DNA of 64,000 bases from the NCBI RefSeq assembly GCF_002803075.1, contig NZ_NNBK01000001.1, positions 310,001 to 374,000 on the forward strand. Direction: 5' to 3'. This document shows positions 50,549-59,436 of the stretch, one piece after another. Below the pieces are notes generated by a model, which saw only the letters and a list, made by a program, of their open reading frames with translations, was not told the origin of the DNA and made no database searches. Both the position numbers and the translations under genes were made by a program. How positions within the stretch are numbered: position 1 is the first letter of the stretch; each line of letters starts with the position of its first letter. The stretch comes from Streptomyces sp. CB01373 (GTDB taxonomy: Bacteria > Actinomycetota > Actinomycetes > Streptomycetales > Streptomycetaceae).

Positions 50549-51190
50549 TCACTGCGAGCGCTGGGCCGGGATCAGGCGGCGCAGGCGGCGCCAGGCGGAG
50601 GGGGCCGTGCCCAGCAGGACGGTCAGTCCGATCGCGGTGGCCACGCCCTCCCAGGGCTCCTTGAACAGGGAGCCGCCGAGGATGCCGATCAGCTGGTACG
50701 TGACCGCCCAGGCCAGGCACGCGGGAAGGTTGCCGCGGGAGAAGCGGCGCAGCGGCCACTTCGCCAGCAGACAGGCCAGCATCACCGGTATGCGGCCCGC
50801 CGGGACCAGGCGGGACAGGACCAGCACCGCGACGCCGTGCTCGTTCAGCTTCCGCTGCGCCTGCGCGAGCCGGTCCTCCGGGGCGCGCGTACGGATCGCC
50901 TCCAGCCATCGCGACCCGTTCCGCGACCCCAGCCCGCGCCGCCCCAGCCAGTACAGCGCCGCGTCCCCGAGGAACGCGGCCAGCGACGCCGTCATGAACA
51001 CCAGCGCCAGCGAGAACGGCGCCGTCTGGTGCAGCGCGACCACCGCCGCCGTACTGACCAGCGCGCCCGTCGGCACCACCGGCACCAGCGCCCCGATCAG
51101 CACCAGCAGGAACAGCGAGGGATATCCCAGTGCCTGCTGGGTGGACTCCGGTGGCACCACCGAGGTCACGGCGGCGGCGATCCGTATCAC
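50549..51190 (-). CDS. DedA-family membrane protein
   Basis: This 213-residue integral membrane protein of the DedA/SNARE-associated family has at least four hydrophobic segments and the family re-entrant motifs FLGDAALYWLGRRGL and VLVLSRLVPAGRIPVMLA. DedA proteins translocate lipid carriers such as undecaprenyl phosphate or phosphatidylethanolamine. The GTG start overlaps the stop of the upstream MBL gene (GTGA), so the two are coupled. Confidence 0.9.
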   Translation of the reverse strand: MIRIAAAVTSVVPPESTQQALGYPSLFLLVLIGALVPVVPTGALVSTAAVVALHQTAPFSLALVFMTASLAAFLGDAALYWLGRRGLGSRNGSRWLEAIRTRAPEDRLAQAQRKLNEHGVAVLVLSRLVPAGRIPVMLACLLAKWPLRRFSRGNLPACLAWAVTYQLIGILGGSLFKEPWEGVATAIGLTVLLGTAPSAWRRLRRLIPAQRSQ

Positions 51191-51960
51191 CGGGCGCCCT
51201 CCAGGCGCACACTCTCGCCGTGCCCGAGCCGGTGCACCGCGACCCCCGGCGCACGCTCGGCGGCCAGGCGCACGAACTCATCACCCGGCGCATGGAACTC
51301 ATGGGGGCGCACGGCGTCCATCCCGATCGGCCAGTACGTGCCGTAGTGCACCGGCACCGCGCTCCCCGGGGCCAGCCGGGCCAGCGCCTGCGCCGCCCGC
51401 CCGGCGTCCAGGTGCCCCGCCCCGAGGTACGGTCCCCAGCCGCCCACCGGAAGCAGCGCCGCGTCGACCGGCCCGACCTCCTCGGCCATCGTCTCGAACA
51501 GGCCGGTGTCCCCGGCGAAGTACGTCCGCGCCTCGCCCTCGACGACGTAGCCGAGCGCGGGCGAGCGATGCCGTCCGACCGGCAGCCGCCGCCCGTCGTG
51601 CCGGGCCGGCACCACCCGCACGACGACGCCGCCGACCTCGACCCGGTCACCCGGCGTGACCTCGGTGATCCGCAGATGGGCGAGCCGCCGCAGTCCCGTG
51701 ACCGCCCCGAGTGCGCCCCGGGGCACCAGCAGGCGCGTGCCCGGCTCCAGCCGGGCCAGCGACGGCACGTGCAGATGGTCGGCGTGCAGGTGGGAGACCA
51801 GGGCCACGTCCGCGTGCCAGGCGGTGGGCGGCGGTGGCGCGCCGCGGCGGCGCCGCAGGTGCGCGAGCCGGCGGGCGAACAGAGGATCGGTCAGCACGCG
51901 CACGTCCGAGTCCTCGACCGTGCAGGTGGCATGACCCCACCAGGTGATCTCCACCGGCAC
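51187..51960 (-). CDS. MBL-fold metallohydrolase (UlaG/NAPE-PLD-like)
   Basis: This 257-residue protein has ITWWGHATCTVEDSDVRVLTDP, the metal motif SHLHADHLH, then ARHDGRRLP, YFAGDTGLFETMAEE and VHYGTYWPIG. It is shorter than the NAPE-PLD-like protein at 49.4 kb but has the same fold and likely metal site. GTG at 51960 is preceded by GGAGGCAAAGGA; a GTG two codons later is possible. It is coupled to the DedA gene, hinting at a membrane-lipid substrate. Confidence 0.88.
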   Translation of the reverse strand: MPVEITWWGHATCTVEDSDVRVLTDPLFARRLAHLRRRRGAPPPPTAWHADVALVSHLHADHLHVPSLARLEPGTRLLVPRGALGAVTGLRRLAHLRITEVTPGDRVEVGGVVVRVVPARHDGRRLPVGRHRSPALGYVVEGEARTYFAGDTGLFETMAEEVGPVDAALLPVGGWGPYLGAGHLDAGRAAQALARLAPGSAVPVHYGTYWPIGMDAVRPHEFHAPGDEFVRLAAERAPGVAVHRLGHGESVRLEGAR

Positions 51961-52046
51961 TCCTTTGCCTCCTTCGTGCGACTCCCCCTGAGCCTACGGG
52001 CAGGAGTAGGGTCGGCGGCGGAAACCCGGAGGTGAGGGGGGACGCC

Positions 52047-52484
52047 ATGGGAGAAGTGCGGGATGCCCCCGGCGGGGGCGCCCCGGCGGTCGTCCGCGTC
52101 ACGGCGATCGCGAGCCTGACACCCCTGGAGGAGCTGCACGACGAGCCCTTCCTGGTGGACTCCCGCGGCCAGCACGCGATGTGCGCCCGCTGGGCCGCCG
52201 AACACGGCTACGTGATCGCGCGGGAACTGCTCGTCCGGGGGCTGCGCGCCGACCACAGTGCCCTGTGGGAGGGAGTGCGCCCCGGCATGGACCTTTTCGT
52301 CGCGCCCAGCCGGCGGGTGCTGGAACGGGCGCTGTCCTCCGTCGAGGAGTTCGCCGACGAGTGCGCACGGCGCGGGGTCCGGGTGGAGACGGTGGGCCAG
52401 GCCGAGCCCTCGTACGACGCCCAGATGAAGGCCTGCGTGCACCGCCGCCTCTCCATGCCGACCGCCGGCTACGACGGCCGCTGA
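52047..52484 (+). CDS. Conserved hypothetical protein, weakly resolvase-like
   Basis: This 145-residue soluble protein of unknown function has the order HAMCARWAAEHGYVIARELL, GMDLFVAPSRRVLERALSSV and CARRGVRVETV. It recalls the N-terminal domain of serine recombinases (repeated C..yA...Gy, D.lvv..ldR, gv.l), but no catalytic Ser or Arg cluster is visible. ATG at 52047 has GAGGGGGG upstream. The stop codon lies in the first of two 16-bp direct repeats. Confidence 0.65.
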   Translation: MGEVRDAPGGGAPAVVRVTAIASLTPLEELHDEPFLVDSRGQHAMCARWAAEHGYVIARELLVRGLRADHSALWEGVRPGMDLFVAPSRRVLERALSSVEEFADECARRGVRVETVGQAEPSYDAQMKACVHRRLSMPTAGYDGR

Positions 52485-52512
52485 CCCCCTGACTCGCTGA
52501 CCCCCTGACTCA
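52481..52512. repeat. Tandem 16-bp repeat at a stop codon
   Basis: CTGACCCCCTGACTCG is followed at once by CTGACCCCCTGACTCA. The first copy contains the stop codon of the preceding gene, and further in-line TGA triplets follow. Confidence 0.7.
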
Positions 52513-52637
52513 CCCCTCCGCCCCCACCGCTTTGTGGGTGTTACCGCAGGTCACGGCGATTTGTGCGGGTGTATGACAAGCTGGGACGCGTCCGTGCGGA
52601 GGCACCGGGCGGGGCGGAAGCGGAGGATGTGCCAGGC

Positions 52638-54716
52638 ATGGGTGGCGGGCGGCGGTGGCGGCGGGCCGCCAGTCAGGTCGGGCGCAGCGTCGCGGTGTGG
52701 GCCGTCTCCACGGTCACCCTGCTGGTGCTCGCCGGGATCCTGCCGGACTTCCAGCTGCAGTCGCCGGACGGCGACAGCGCCACCACGATCGCCGTGACCG
52801 CCGCGCTCGGCGCGGGAGCCTTCGGTGTGCTGTCGGCCGTGGTGTGGCCGCTGCTCGTCCGGCTGCTGCTGCTCGTGCCCGCCCTGGTCCTCGGGCTGCT
52901 GGTGTTCTTCCTCAACGGCTCCCTGCTCCTGCTCGCCCTGCGCATCACCCCCTCCGGCCAGGCGGAGGCCGCCCCCGAGACCGCCGTCATCGTGGCGGCG
53001 GTGATGTCCGCGGTCGCCTCGGCCACCGGCGCCGCCCTCGCCGTGCGCGACGACGACGCCTACCGGCGCCGTCTCCACCGGCTCGCCGACCGCCGCCGCA
53101 GACGGCTGCGGCCCTGCTCGCAGACCCCCGGCACCGTCGTCGTCCAGCTCGACGGCGTCGGCCACGACGTGCTGCGGGACGCGGTCGACGAGGGCCTGAT
53201 GCCGACCGTGGCCCGCTGGCTCGGCGCCGGCGAGGGGGAACAGGGGCCCACCCACCGGCTCACCCCCTGGCGCACCGACTGGTCCAGCCAGACCGGCGCC
53301 AGCCAGCTCGGCATCCTGCACGGGTCCAACCACGACGTCCCCGCCTTCCGCTGGTACGAGAAGGACACCGGCGAGGTGATGGTCTGCAACCGCCCCAGCA
53401 GCGCCGTCGAACTCCAGCGCCGCGCCGTACGGCGTACCGGCGACGGCGGGCTGCTCACCGCCGACGGGGCCAGCCGCGGCAACCTCTTCGGCGGCGGCGC
53501 CGGCGAACTCGCCCTCGTCCTGTCGGTGGCGGTCCGCCGCGACCGCGGCAGCCGCTCCCGCGCGGGCTACTTCGCCTACTTCTCCGACCCCGCCAACGCC
53601 GTCCGCACCTTCCTGTCCTTCGTCGCCGAGACCGGCCGCGAGATCGGCCAGTCCCTGCGCGCCCGGCTCCGCGAGGAGCGCCCGCGTGTCTCCCGCGGCG
53701 GCCTGTACCCGCTGGTCCGCGCCTTCGCGACGGTCGTCGAACGGGACGTCGTCGTGGCCGCGGTGATGGGCGACCTGCTCGCCGGGCGCACCGCCGTCTA
53801 CGCCGACCTGGTGGCGTACGACGAGGTGGCCCACCACTCCGGGCCGCACAGCCGGGACGCGGCGCAGGTGCTGCGGCGCCTGGACCGCTCGCTGGCGCTG
53901 ATCGAGCAGGTCGCCGAGCACGCCCCGCGCCCGTACCGGTTCGTCCTCCTGTCCGACCACGGCCAGAGCCCCGGCGAGACCTTCCGCTCCCGCTACGGCC
54001 TGACCCTGGGCGACCTGGTCCGGGCCGGCTGCGGACTGCCCGTGCCGCGCCGGGCGGAGAGCACGCGCAGTGGCGCCGAGGCGCGGGCCGCCGTACGGGC
54101 CGCGCTGGGCCGGCCGGTCGAGGAGAACGGCGAGGACCGGCGGCCCTCCCGCCGCCCCGAGCCCGTCGTGCTGGCCTCCGGGAACCTGGGCCTGGTCTCC
54201 TTCCCGGACGTGCCGCACCGCATGAGCCAGGAGGAGATCGACGCCCGCCACCCCGCGCTGCTGTCCACGCTCGCCGACCACCCGGGCGTCGGCTTCCTGC
54301 TCGTGCGCAGCGAGGAGCACGGCGGTGTCGTCCTCGGCCCGCGCGGCGCACGGATACCGCTGGCCGAGCTGGACACCGCCCCCGGCCCGCTGGCCGCCTT
54401 CGGCCCCGGCGCGGCCGACGCGGTACGCCGCACCCACTCCTTCCCGCACACCGCCGACATCATGGTCAACTCCAGCCACGACCCGGCCGACGGGGAGGTC
54501 CTCGCCTTCGAGGAGCAGATCGGCTCCCACGGCGGCCTCGGCGGCGCGCAGGGCCGCCCGTTCCTGCTGTCGCCGCTCGACTGCTCCCCGCCGGTCGCGG
54601 AGGGCGAGGAACTCGTCGGCGCCGAGCACGTCCACCGCGTGCTGCGGCGCTGGCTGCGGGAGGCCGCCGGGACCGGGACACCGCTCGGCGCCGAACCGGA
54701 GGAGCGCGCCGCCTGA
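52638..54716 (+). CDS. Holin-like membrane domain fused to an alkaline-phosphatase-fold phosphodiesterase
   Basis: This is a 692-residue membrane enzyme. Residues about 15-150 hold four hydrophobic helices of the phage-holin 4 type (VGRSVAVWAVSTVTLLVLAG; LVRLLLLVPALVLGLLVFFL). From about 180 a phosphodiesterase domain follows with metal motifs VVVQLDGVGHDVL, YADLVAYDEVAHHSGPHS, VLLSDHGQSPGE and QIGSHGGLGG, and SSQTGASQ near the expected nucleophile. Substrates might be lipid-linked or nucleotide phosphodiesters. ATG at 52638 has GGAGG 11 nt upstream; GTG at 52563 is a longer option. Confidence 0.82.
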   Translation: MGGGRRWRRAASQVGRSVAVWAVSTVTLLVLAGILPDFQLQSPDGDSATTIAVTAALGAGAFGVLSAVVWPLLVRLLLLVPALVLGLLVFFLNGSLLLLALRITPSGQAEAAPETAVIVAAVMSAVASATGAALAVRDDDAYRRRLHRLADRRRRRLRPCSQTPGTVVVQLDGVGHDVLRDAVDEGLMPTVARWLGAGEGEQGPTHRLTPWRTDWSSQTGASQLGILHGSNHDVPAFRWYEKDTGEVMVCNRPSSAVELQRRAVRRTGDGGLLTADGASRGNLFGGGAGELALVLSVAVRRDRGSRSRAGYFAYFSDPANAVRTFLSFVAETGREIGQSLRARLREERPRVSRGGLYPLVRAFATVVERDVVVAAVMGDLLAGRTAVYADLVAYDEVAHHSGPHSRDAAQVLRRLDRSLALIEQVAEHAPRPYRFVLLSDHGQSPGETFRSRYGLTLGDLVRAGCGLPVPRRAESTRSGAEARAAVRAALGRPVEENGEDRRPSRRPEPVVLASGNLGLVSFPDVPHRMSQEEIDARHPALLSTLADHPGVGFLLVRSEEHGGVVLGPRGARIPLAELDTAPGPLAAFGPGAADAVRRTHSFPHTADIMVNSSHDPADGEVLAFEEQIGSHGGLGGAQGRPFLLSPLDCSPPVAEGEELVGAEHVHRVLRRWLREAAGTGTPLGAEPEERAA

Positions 54717-54854
54717 CCGCGGGGGCGGAACACAAGGAGAGCGACCCACCACATGTCGCGGCCAGGTCTGGTGGATCCCCGCAACGCGGATGTGATCGGA
54801 TGGCGCTTACGGAATCCCGGCAGCGGGAACGTAGGCGAAAGGTATGGAACCACC

Positions 54855-55280
54855 GTGGCAACCACGCGAACCGCTCACACCGTCTGGGAAGGCAACCTGC
54901 TCGAGGGCAACGGCGTCGTCTCCTTCGACTCCTCCGGCATCGGCGAGCAGCCGGTGTCGTGGCCTTCGCGCGCCGAGCAGGCGAACGGGAAGACCAGCCC
55001 CGAGGAGCTGATCGCCGCCGCCCACTCGAGCTGCTTCTCCATGGCGCTGTCGCACGGCCTGGCCGGCGCCGGCACCCCGCCCACCACCCTGCGCACGAAG
55101 GCGGACGTCACCTTCCAGCCGGGCGAGGGCATCACGGGCATCCACCTCAGCGTCGAGGGCACGGTCCCCGGCATCGACAACGACGCGTTCGTCGCCGCCG
55201 CCGAGGAGGCCAAGAAGAACTGCCCGGTCAGCCAGGCCCTGACCGGTACGACGATCACCCTGGACGCCAAGCTCGCCTGA
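54855..55280 (+). CDS. OsmC-family peroxiredoxin
   Basis: This 141-residue peroxide-detoxifying protein has the two redox cysteines Cys60 (AAHSSCFSMAL) and Cys123 (KKNCPVSQAL), which reduce organic hydroperoxides and form a disulfide. It works as an intertwined dimer in the cytoplasm. The GTG at 54855 begins the conserved N-terminus TRTAHTVWEGNLLEG. A perfect 12-bp hairpin terminator follows. Confidence 0.92.
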   Translation: MATTRTAHTVWEGNLLEGNGVVSFDSSGIGEQPVSWPSRAEQANGKTSPEELIAAAHSSCFSMALSHGLAGAGTPPTTLRTKADVTFQPGEGITGIHLSVEGTVPGIDNDAFVAAAEEAKKNCPVSQALTGTTITLDAKLA

Positions 55281-55300
55281 CGCGAGACGCACGTCCGACG

Positions 55301-55330
55301 ATGCCGCGCCCCTCGTCCGGGGCGCGGCAT
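55301..55330 (+). terminator. Hairpin terminator of the osmC-like gene
   Basis: ATGCCGCGCCCC and GGGGCGCGGCAT form a perfect 12-bp stem with loop TCGTCC, 20 nt past the stop codon. Confidence 0.8.
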
Positions 55331-55370
55331 CGCTGTTCCCGGGTAGAGCGGCAGGCGGCGGGTACGCGGC

Positions 55371-55400
55371 ATTGACAACAGCGCACTCAAGTTCTGAGCT
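55371..55400 (+). promoter_or_regulatory. Promoter of dnaK with a partial HAIR (HspR) site
   Basis: TTGACA (55372-55377), a 17-nt spacer and TGAGCT (55395-55400) form a good promoter. ACTCAAG (55385-55391) in the spacer is an exact HAIR half-site. The partner half, 7 nt away, is ATTGACA instead of CTTGAGT, so the HspR site is imperfect. Confidence 0.5.
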
Positions 55401-55432
55401 GGAGACCAGGAGGCGCCCGGAAGGGGACGAAG

Positions 55433-57295
55433 ATGGCACGTGCGGTCGGGATCGATCTCGGGACGACGAACTCGGTGGTGGCGCTGCTGGAAGGCGGTGA
55501 GCCCACCGTCGTCGCCAACGCCGAGGGCGCGCGCACCACGCCGTCGGTCGTGGCGTTCGCCAAGAACGGCGAGGTGCTCGTCGGCGAGGTGGCCAAGCGG
55601 CAGGCGGTGACGAACGTGGAGCGCACCGCACGCTCGGTCAAGCGGCACATGGGGGACGCGAACTGGCGCTTCCCGGACAAGGGCTCCGTCGACGGCACCC
55701 GCTTCCGGGCACAGGAGCTGTCCGCCCGCGTCCTGCAGAAGCTGAAGCGGGACGCGGAGTCCTACCTCGGCGAGGACGTCACGGACGCGGTGATCACCGT
55801 GCCCGCGTACTTCGACGACTCCCAGCGGCAGGCGACGAAGGAGGCCGGGGAGATCGCCGGCCTGAAGGTCCTCAGGATCATCAACGAGCCGACGGCCGCC
55901 GCGCTCGCCTACGGCCTGGACCGGGGCGAGGAGCAGACCGTGCTCGTCTTCGACCTCGGCGGCGGCACCTTCGACGTCTCCCTGCTGGAGATCGGCGACG
56001 GTGTCATCGAGGTCAAGGCCACCAACGGCGACACCCACCTCGGCGGCGACGACTGGGACCAGCGGGTCGTCGAGCATTTGGTCAAGCGGTTCAAGGGCCA
56101 GTACGGCGTCGACCTCGGCAACGACAAGATGGCGGTGCAGCGGCTGGGCGAGGCCGCCGAGAAGGCCAAGATCGAACTGTCCTCCTCCACCGAGACGACG
56201 ATCAACCTGCCCTACATCACGGCCTCCGCCGAGGGCCCGCTGCACATGGACGAGAAGCTCACCCGCGCCCAGTTCCAGGAGCTCACCGCCGATCTGCTCG
56301 ACCGCTGCCGCACCCCCTTCCACCAGGCCGTCAAGGACGCGGGCATCAAGCTCTCGGCCGTCGACCACGTGATCCTCGTCGGCGGCTCCACCCGGATGCC
56401 GGCCGTGACCGACCTGGTGCGGGAACTGACCGGCAAGGACCCGCACAAGGGCGTCAACCCCGACGAGGTGGTGGCCGTGGGCGCCGCGCTCCAGGCGGGC
56501 GTGATCCGCGGCGACGTCAAGGACGTCCTCCTCCTCGACGTCACCCCGCTGTCCCTCGGCATCGAGACCAAGGGCGGCATCATGACCAAGCTCATCGAAC
56601 GCAACACCACGATCCCGACCCGGCGTTCGGAGATCTTCACCACCGCCACCGACAACCAGCCCTCGGTCGGCATCCAGGTCTACCAGGGCGAACGCGAGAT
56701 CGCCGCGTACAACAAGAAGCTCGGCGTCTTCGACCTCACCGGTCTGCCGCCCGCCCCGCGCGGGGTGCCGCAGATCGAGGTCGCCTTCGACATCGACGCC
56801 AACGGGATCATGCACGTCTCGGCCAAGGACCTCGCCACCGGCCGCGAGCAGAAGATGACCGTGACCGGCGGCTCGGCGCTGCCCAAGGACGACATCGACC
56901 GCATGATGCGGGAGGCCGAGCAGTACGCCGAGGAGGACCGCAGGCGCCGGGAGACCGCCGAGACCCGCAATCAGGCCGAGCAGCTCGTCTACCAGACGGA
57001 GAACTTCCTCCGCGACAACGGCGACCGCGTCCCCGCCGACACCAAGTCGGAGGTCGAGGCCGCCGCCGCCGAGGTGAAGGCGCTCCTGGAGCAGCAGGCG
57101 GAGACCCCCGCGCTGCGCACGGCCATCGACAAACTGGCCTCGGTCAGCCAGCGGATGGGCCAGGCGATGTACGCCCAGGCCCAGCAGAGCGGCACCGAGG
57201 GCACCGGACAGCAGCAGCCGCCGCCCGACGAGGACACGGTGGTGGACGCGGAGATCGTCGACGACGAACGCGACACGAAGGGCGGCGCCGCCTAG
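55433..57295 (+). CDS. dnaK: Chaperone DnaK (stand-alone paralogue)
   Basis: This is a 620-residue Hsp70. The ATPase domain (about 1-385) has [56 protein letters not shown] and [11 protein letters not shown]. The linker is [13 protein letters not shown], followed by the peptide-binding domain and helical lid. The C-terminus ends in [13 protein letters not shown], close to the usual EVVDDE. No grpE, dnaJ or hspR follows, so this is likely a second DnaK beside the operon copy elsewhere. The stop codon TAG spans the junction with a MITE-like element (TA from the target, G from the element). Confidence 0.93.
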   Translation: MARAVGIDLGTTNSVVALLEGGEPTVVANAEGARTTPSVVAFAKNGEVLVGEVAKRQAVTNVERTARSVKRHMGDANWRFPDKGSVDGTRFRAQELSARVLQKLKRDAESYLGEDVTDAVITVPAYFDDSQRQATKEAGEIAGLKVLRIINEPTAAALAYGLDRGEEQTVLVFDLGGGTFDVSLLEIGDGVIEVKATNGDTHLGGDDWDQRVVEHLVKRFKGQYGVDLGNDKMAVQRLGEAAEKAKIELSSSTETTINLPYITASAEGPLHMDEKLTRAQFQELTADLLDRCRTPFHQAVKDAGIKLSAVDHVILVGGSTRMPAVTDLVRELTGKDPHKGVNPDEVVAVGAALQAGVIRGDVKDVLLLDVTPLSLGIETKGGIMTKLIERNTTIPTRRSEIFTTATDNQPSVGIQVYQGEREIAAYNKKLGVFDLTGLPPAPRGVPQIEVAFDIDANGIMHVSAKDLATGREQKMTVTGGSALPKDDIDRMMREAEQYAEEDRRRRETAETRNQAEQLVYQTENFLRDNGDRVPADTKSEVEAAAAEVKALLEQQAETPALRTAIDKLASVSQRMGQAMYAQAQQSGTEGTGQQQPPPDEDTVVDAEIVDDERDTKGGAA

Positions 57296-57472
57296 GGCGT
57301 GTTTCGAAGGTGGCGTCGTTCGCCCGGAGGGCGGGCCCCGCGGCGTCTGGTGCGTGCGATCGCAAGGCGGAGGGTCGCCCTCGTACTTGGGTGTACGTGG
57401 GCGATCCCGACAACGCAGCGAGCGTGCGTGCCAGGCGTCGCGGGGCAGACGGCACTTTCGATACATGCCCTA
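57293..57472. mobile_element. MITE-like element (about 176 bp) inserted at the dnaK stop codon
   Basis: The element spans 57295-57470. It starts GGGCGTGTTTCGAAGGTG and, read from the other end, GGGCATGTATCGAAAGTG: terminal inverted repeats with 4 mismatches in 23 positions. TA (57293-57294) and TA (57471-57472) flank it, as a TA target duplication would. The interior is also an imperfect palindrome (GCCCCGCG near the right side of each arm), so the whole can fold into a long hairpin. It has no coding capacity. This fits a non-autonomous miniature transposable element; the parent transposase is not in the window. Confidence 0.75.
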
Positions 57473-57519
57473 GAACTGCCCCGGCCGACTGCGTCAGGTC
57501 GTCGGCCGCCGGGCAGGGC

Positions 57520-58383
57520 TCACAGGTTCTCGCGGTACTTCCGCAGCAGCTCGCGGGTCTGCTCGGCGGTGGCGGCGGCCGCCGTCATACGGTCCAGGAC
57601 CTCCAGGTGCACGGAGATCTCCGTGCGCGAGTCCAGGTACAGGGCGCCGGTCAGGTACTCGGTGTAGACCAGGTCGGGCAGCTCCGGTTCGGCGAAGCGG
57701 AACAGCGAGAACGGCGCGTACGTCCCCGCGTGCGGCCCCCGCGTGAACTCGGCGACCTGCACCGTCACCCGGTCCCGCTCGGTGTACCGGAGCAGCTTGT
57801 CGAGCTGGTCGCGCATCACCTCGGGGCGGTCGCTCACCGGCCGCCGCAGCACCGTCTCGTCGACGATCACCCACAGGTGCGGCGGATCGGCCCGCTCCAG
57901 CAGCCGCTGCCGGGCCATCCGCAGCGACACGTGCCGCTCGACCGCGTCCGGCCGGCGCTGACCGACGGTTCCCGCCTCCAGCACCGCACGCGCGTAGCCC
58001 TCCGTCTGGAGCAGCCCCGGCACGAAGTGCGGCTCGTAGGAGCGGATCAGCCGGGCGGCGCCCTCCAGGCTCACATAGAGGCTGAACCACTCCGGCAGCA
58101 CGTCGTGGAAGCGCTGCCACCAGCCCGGGGCGTTGGCCTCCTCGGCCAGCGCGACGAACGCGGCCGCCGCCTCGTCGCCCACCCCGTAAGCGGTCAGCAG
58201 TATCTGCACGTACGGGATCTTCAGCGCGACCTCGGCCGTCTCCATCCGCCGTACGGTCGCGGGCGCCACCCGCAGGACGCGCGCGGCCTCCTCGCGTCCC
58301 AGCCCGGCCTTCTCCCGCAGTTCCTGAAGTCTTCTGCCGAGCACCACCTGACCCACGGTGGGCGCGGCCCGCCGCTCACTCAC
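57520..58383 (-). CDS. XRE-family regulator with DUF5753 domain
   Basis: This 287-residue protein has an N-terminal Cro/CI-type helix-turn-helix (LQELREKAGLGREEAARVLR, APATVRRMETAE) and a DUF5753 C-terminal domain (SYEPHFVPGLLQTEGYARAV, VIVDETVLRRP, LEVLDRMTAAAA). Such streptomycete regulators are usually paired with a small DUF397 protein; none is present here, where the MITE follows. The GTG start lies 8 nt inside the upstream regulator gene, so the two are cotranscribed. Confidence 0.9.
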   Translation of the reverse strand: MSERRAAPTVGQVVLGRRLQELREKAGLGREEAARVLRVAPATVRRMETAEVALKIPYVQILLTAYGVGDEAAAAFVALAEEANAPGWWQRFHDVLPEWFSLYVSLEGAARLIRSYEPHFVPGLLQTEGYARAVLEAGTVGQRRPDAVERHVSLRMARQRLLERADPPHLWVIVDETVLRRPVSDRPEVMRDQLDKLLRYTERDRVTVQVAEFTRGPHAGTYAPFSLFRFAEPELPDLVYTEYLTGALYLDSRTEISVHLEVLDRMTAAAATAEQTRELLRKYRENL

Positions 58384-59236
58384 GCCCTGCCTCCCGGCTC
58401 TCTCCCGCCCACGACGAGTGAAGGTACTCGACGGTGGCCGGATCGGCGGGCACGAACGTCTCGATCGCCAGTTCCGCCACCGTCACGTCCATGGGCGTGT
58501 TGAAGGTGGAGATGGAGGAGACGAACGACAGCACCCGCCCGTCGTGCTCGATCCGCATCGGCAGCGCGAAGTACGGCACCTGCCCGGGCGCCCCGGCCGC
58601 CTCCCGCGCGCCGCGCGGCACCGGGTAGGTCGCCACCTCCTCGTACAGCTCGCGCAGCGCGGCCGAGCGGTGCAGCGCGAGCTGCCGCTCCATCTGGGCC
58701 AGCAGATGCCCGCGCCACTCGCGCAGATTGCGGATGCGCGGCGCCAGACCCTCCGGGTGCAGGGTCAGCCGCATCGCGTTCAGCGGCGGGGCGAGCAGCC
58801 GCTCCGGGACGCCCTCCAGGAGCATCGTGATGCCCCGGTTCGCGCTCACCACGTCGTACGTCGCGTCGACCACCAGCGCCGGATACGGCTCGTACCCCCG
58901 GATCAGCCGCTCCAGGCCCTCGCGCAGCGGGCCGAGCGCCGGGTCGTCCAGCGGGGTCTGCCGGTACCTGGGCGCGTAACCGGCGGCCACCAGCAGGGCG
59001 TTGCGCTCCCGGACCGGCACCTCCAGGTGCTCCGCGAGGCGCAGCACCATCTCCTCGCTCGGCCGGGACCGCCCGGTCTCGACGAAGCTGATGTGCCGGG
59101 CCGAGGAGTCGGCGCGCAGCGCCAGTTCGAGCTGACTGATCCGCCGCCGCTCCCGCCAGGACCGCAGCAGCGGGCCCACGCCCCGGGCTGCGGAGGCGGC
59201 GGGGGACGCGGTGGTGCCGGACGCGACAAGGGCCAT
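58376..59236 (-). CDS. XRE-family regulator with MmyB-like ligand-binding domain
   Basis: This 286-residue transcription factor has a helix-turn-helix (LLRSWRERRRISQLELALRA, SARHISFVETGRSRPS) and the MmyB-type PAS-like domain (RLIRGYEPYPALVVDATYDVV, NAMRLTLHPEGLAPRI, PMRIEHDGRVLSFVSSISTF), thought to bind fatty-acid-like or other small ligands. The ATG at 59236 has TACGGT 7 nt upstream (leaderless). It overlaps the DUF5753 regulator gene. It is divergent from the pterin dehydratase gene, a possible target. Confidence 0.9.
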   Translation of the reverse strand: MALVASGTTASPAASAARGVGPLLRSWRERRRISQLELALRADSSARHISFVETGRSRPSEEMVLRLAEHLEVPVRERNALLVAAGYAPRYRQTPLDDPALGPLREGLERLIRGYEPYPALVVDATYDVVSANRGITMLLEGVPERLLAPPLNAMRLTLHPEGLAPRIRNLREWRGHLLAQMERQLALHRSAALRELYEEVATYPVPRGAREAAGAPGQVPYFALPMRIEHDGRVLSFVSSISTFNTPMDVTVAELAIETFVPADPATVEYLHSSWAGESREAGRE

Positions 59237-59436
59237 ACGCACGACCGTAGTCGAGGACGGGGCGTACGACCGAGTCGCGGGCCGCCGTCCCAGGCCGCGT
59301 GCGGGGCCGGCAGAGCCGCGGGCCTGCTCGGTCCCGGGGACGCGGCGGCCCTCCTGTGGCAGTCTGAACAGAAGCGCGAGACCCGGCGGAGGTCCCGGCG
59401 GAAGTCCAGGAGAAGCCCAGGAAGGGAGCCGGTCCC

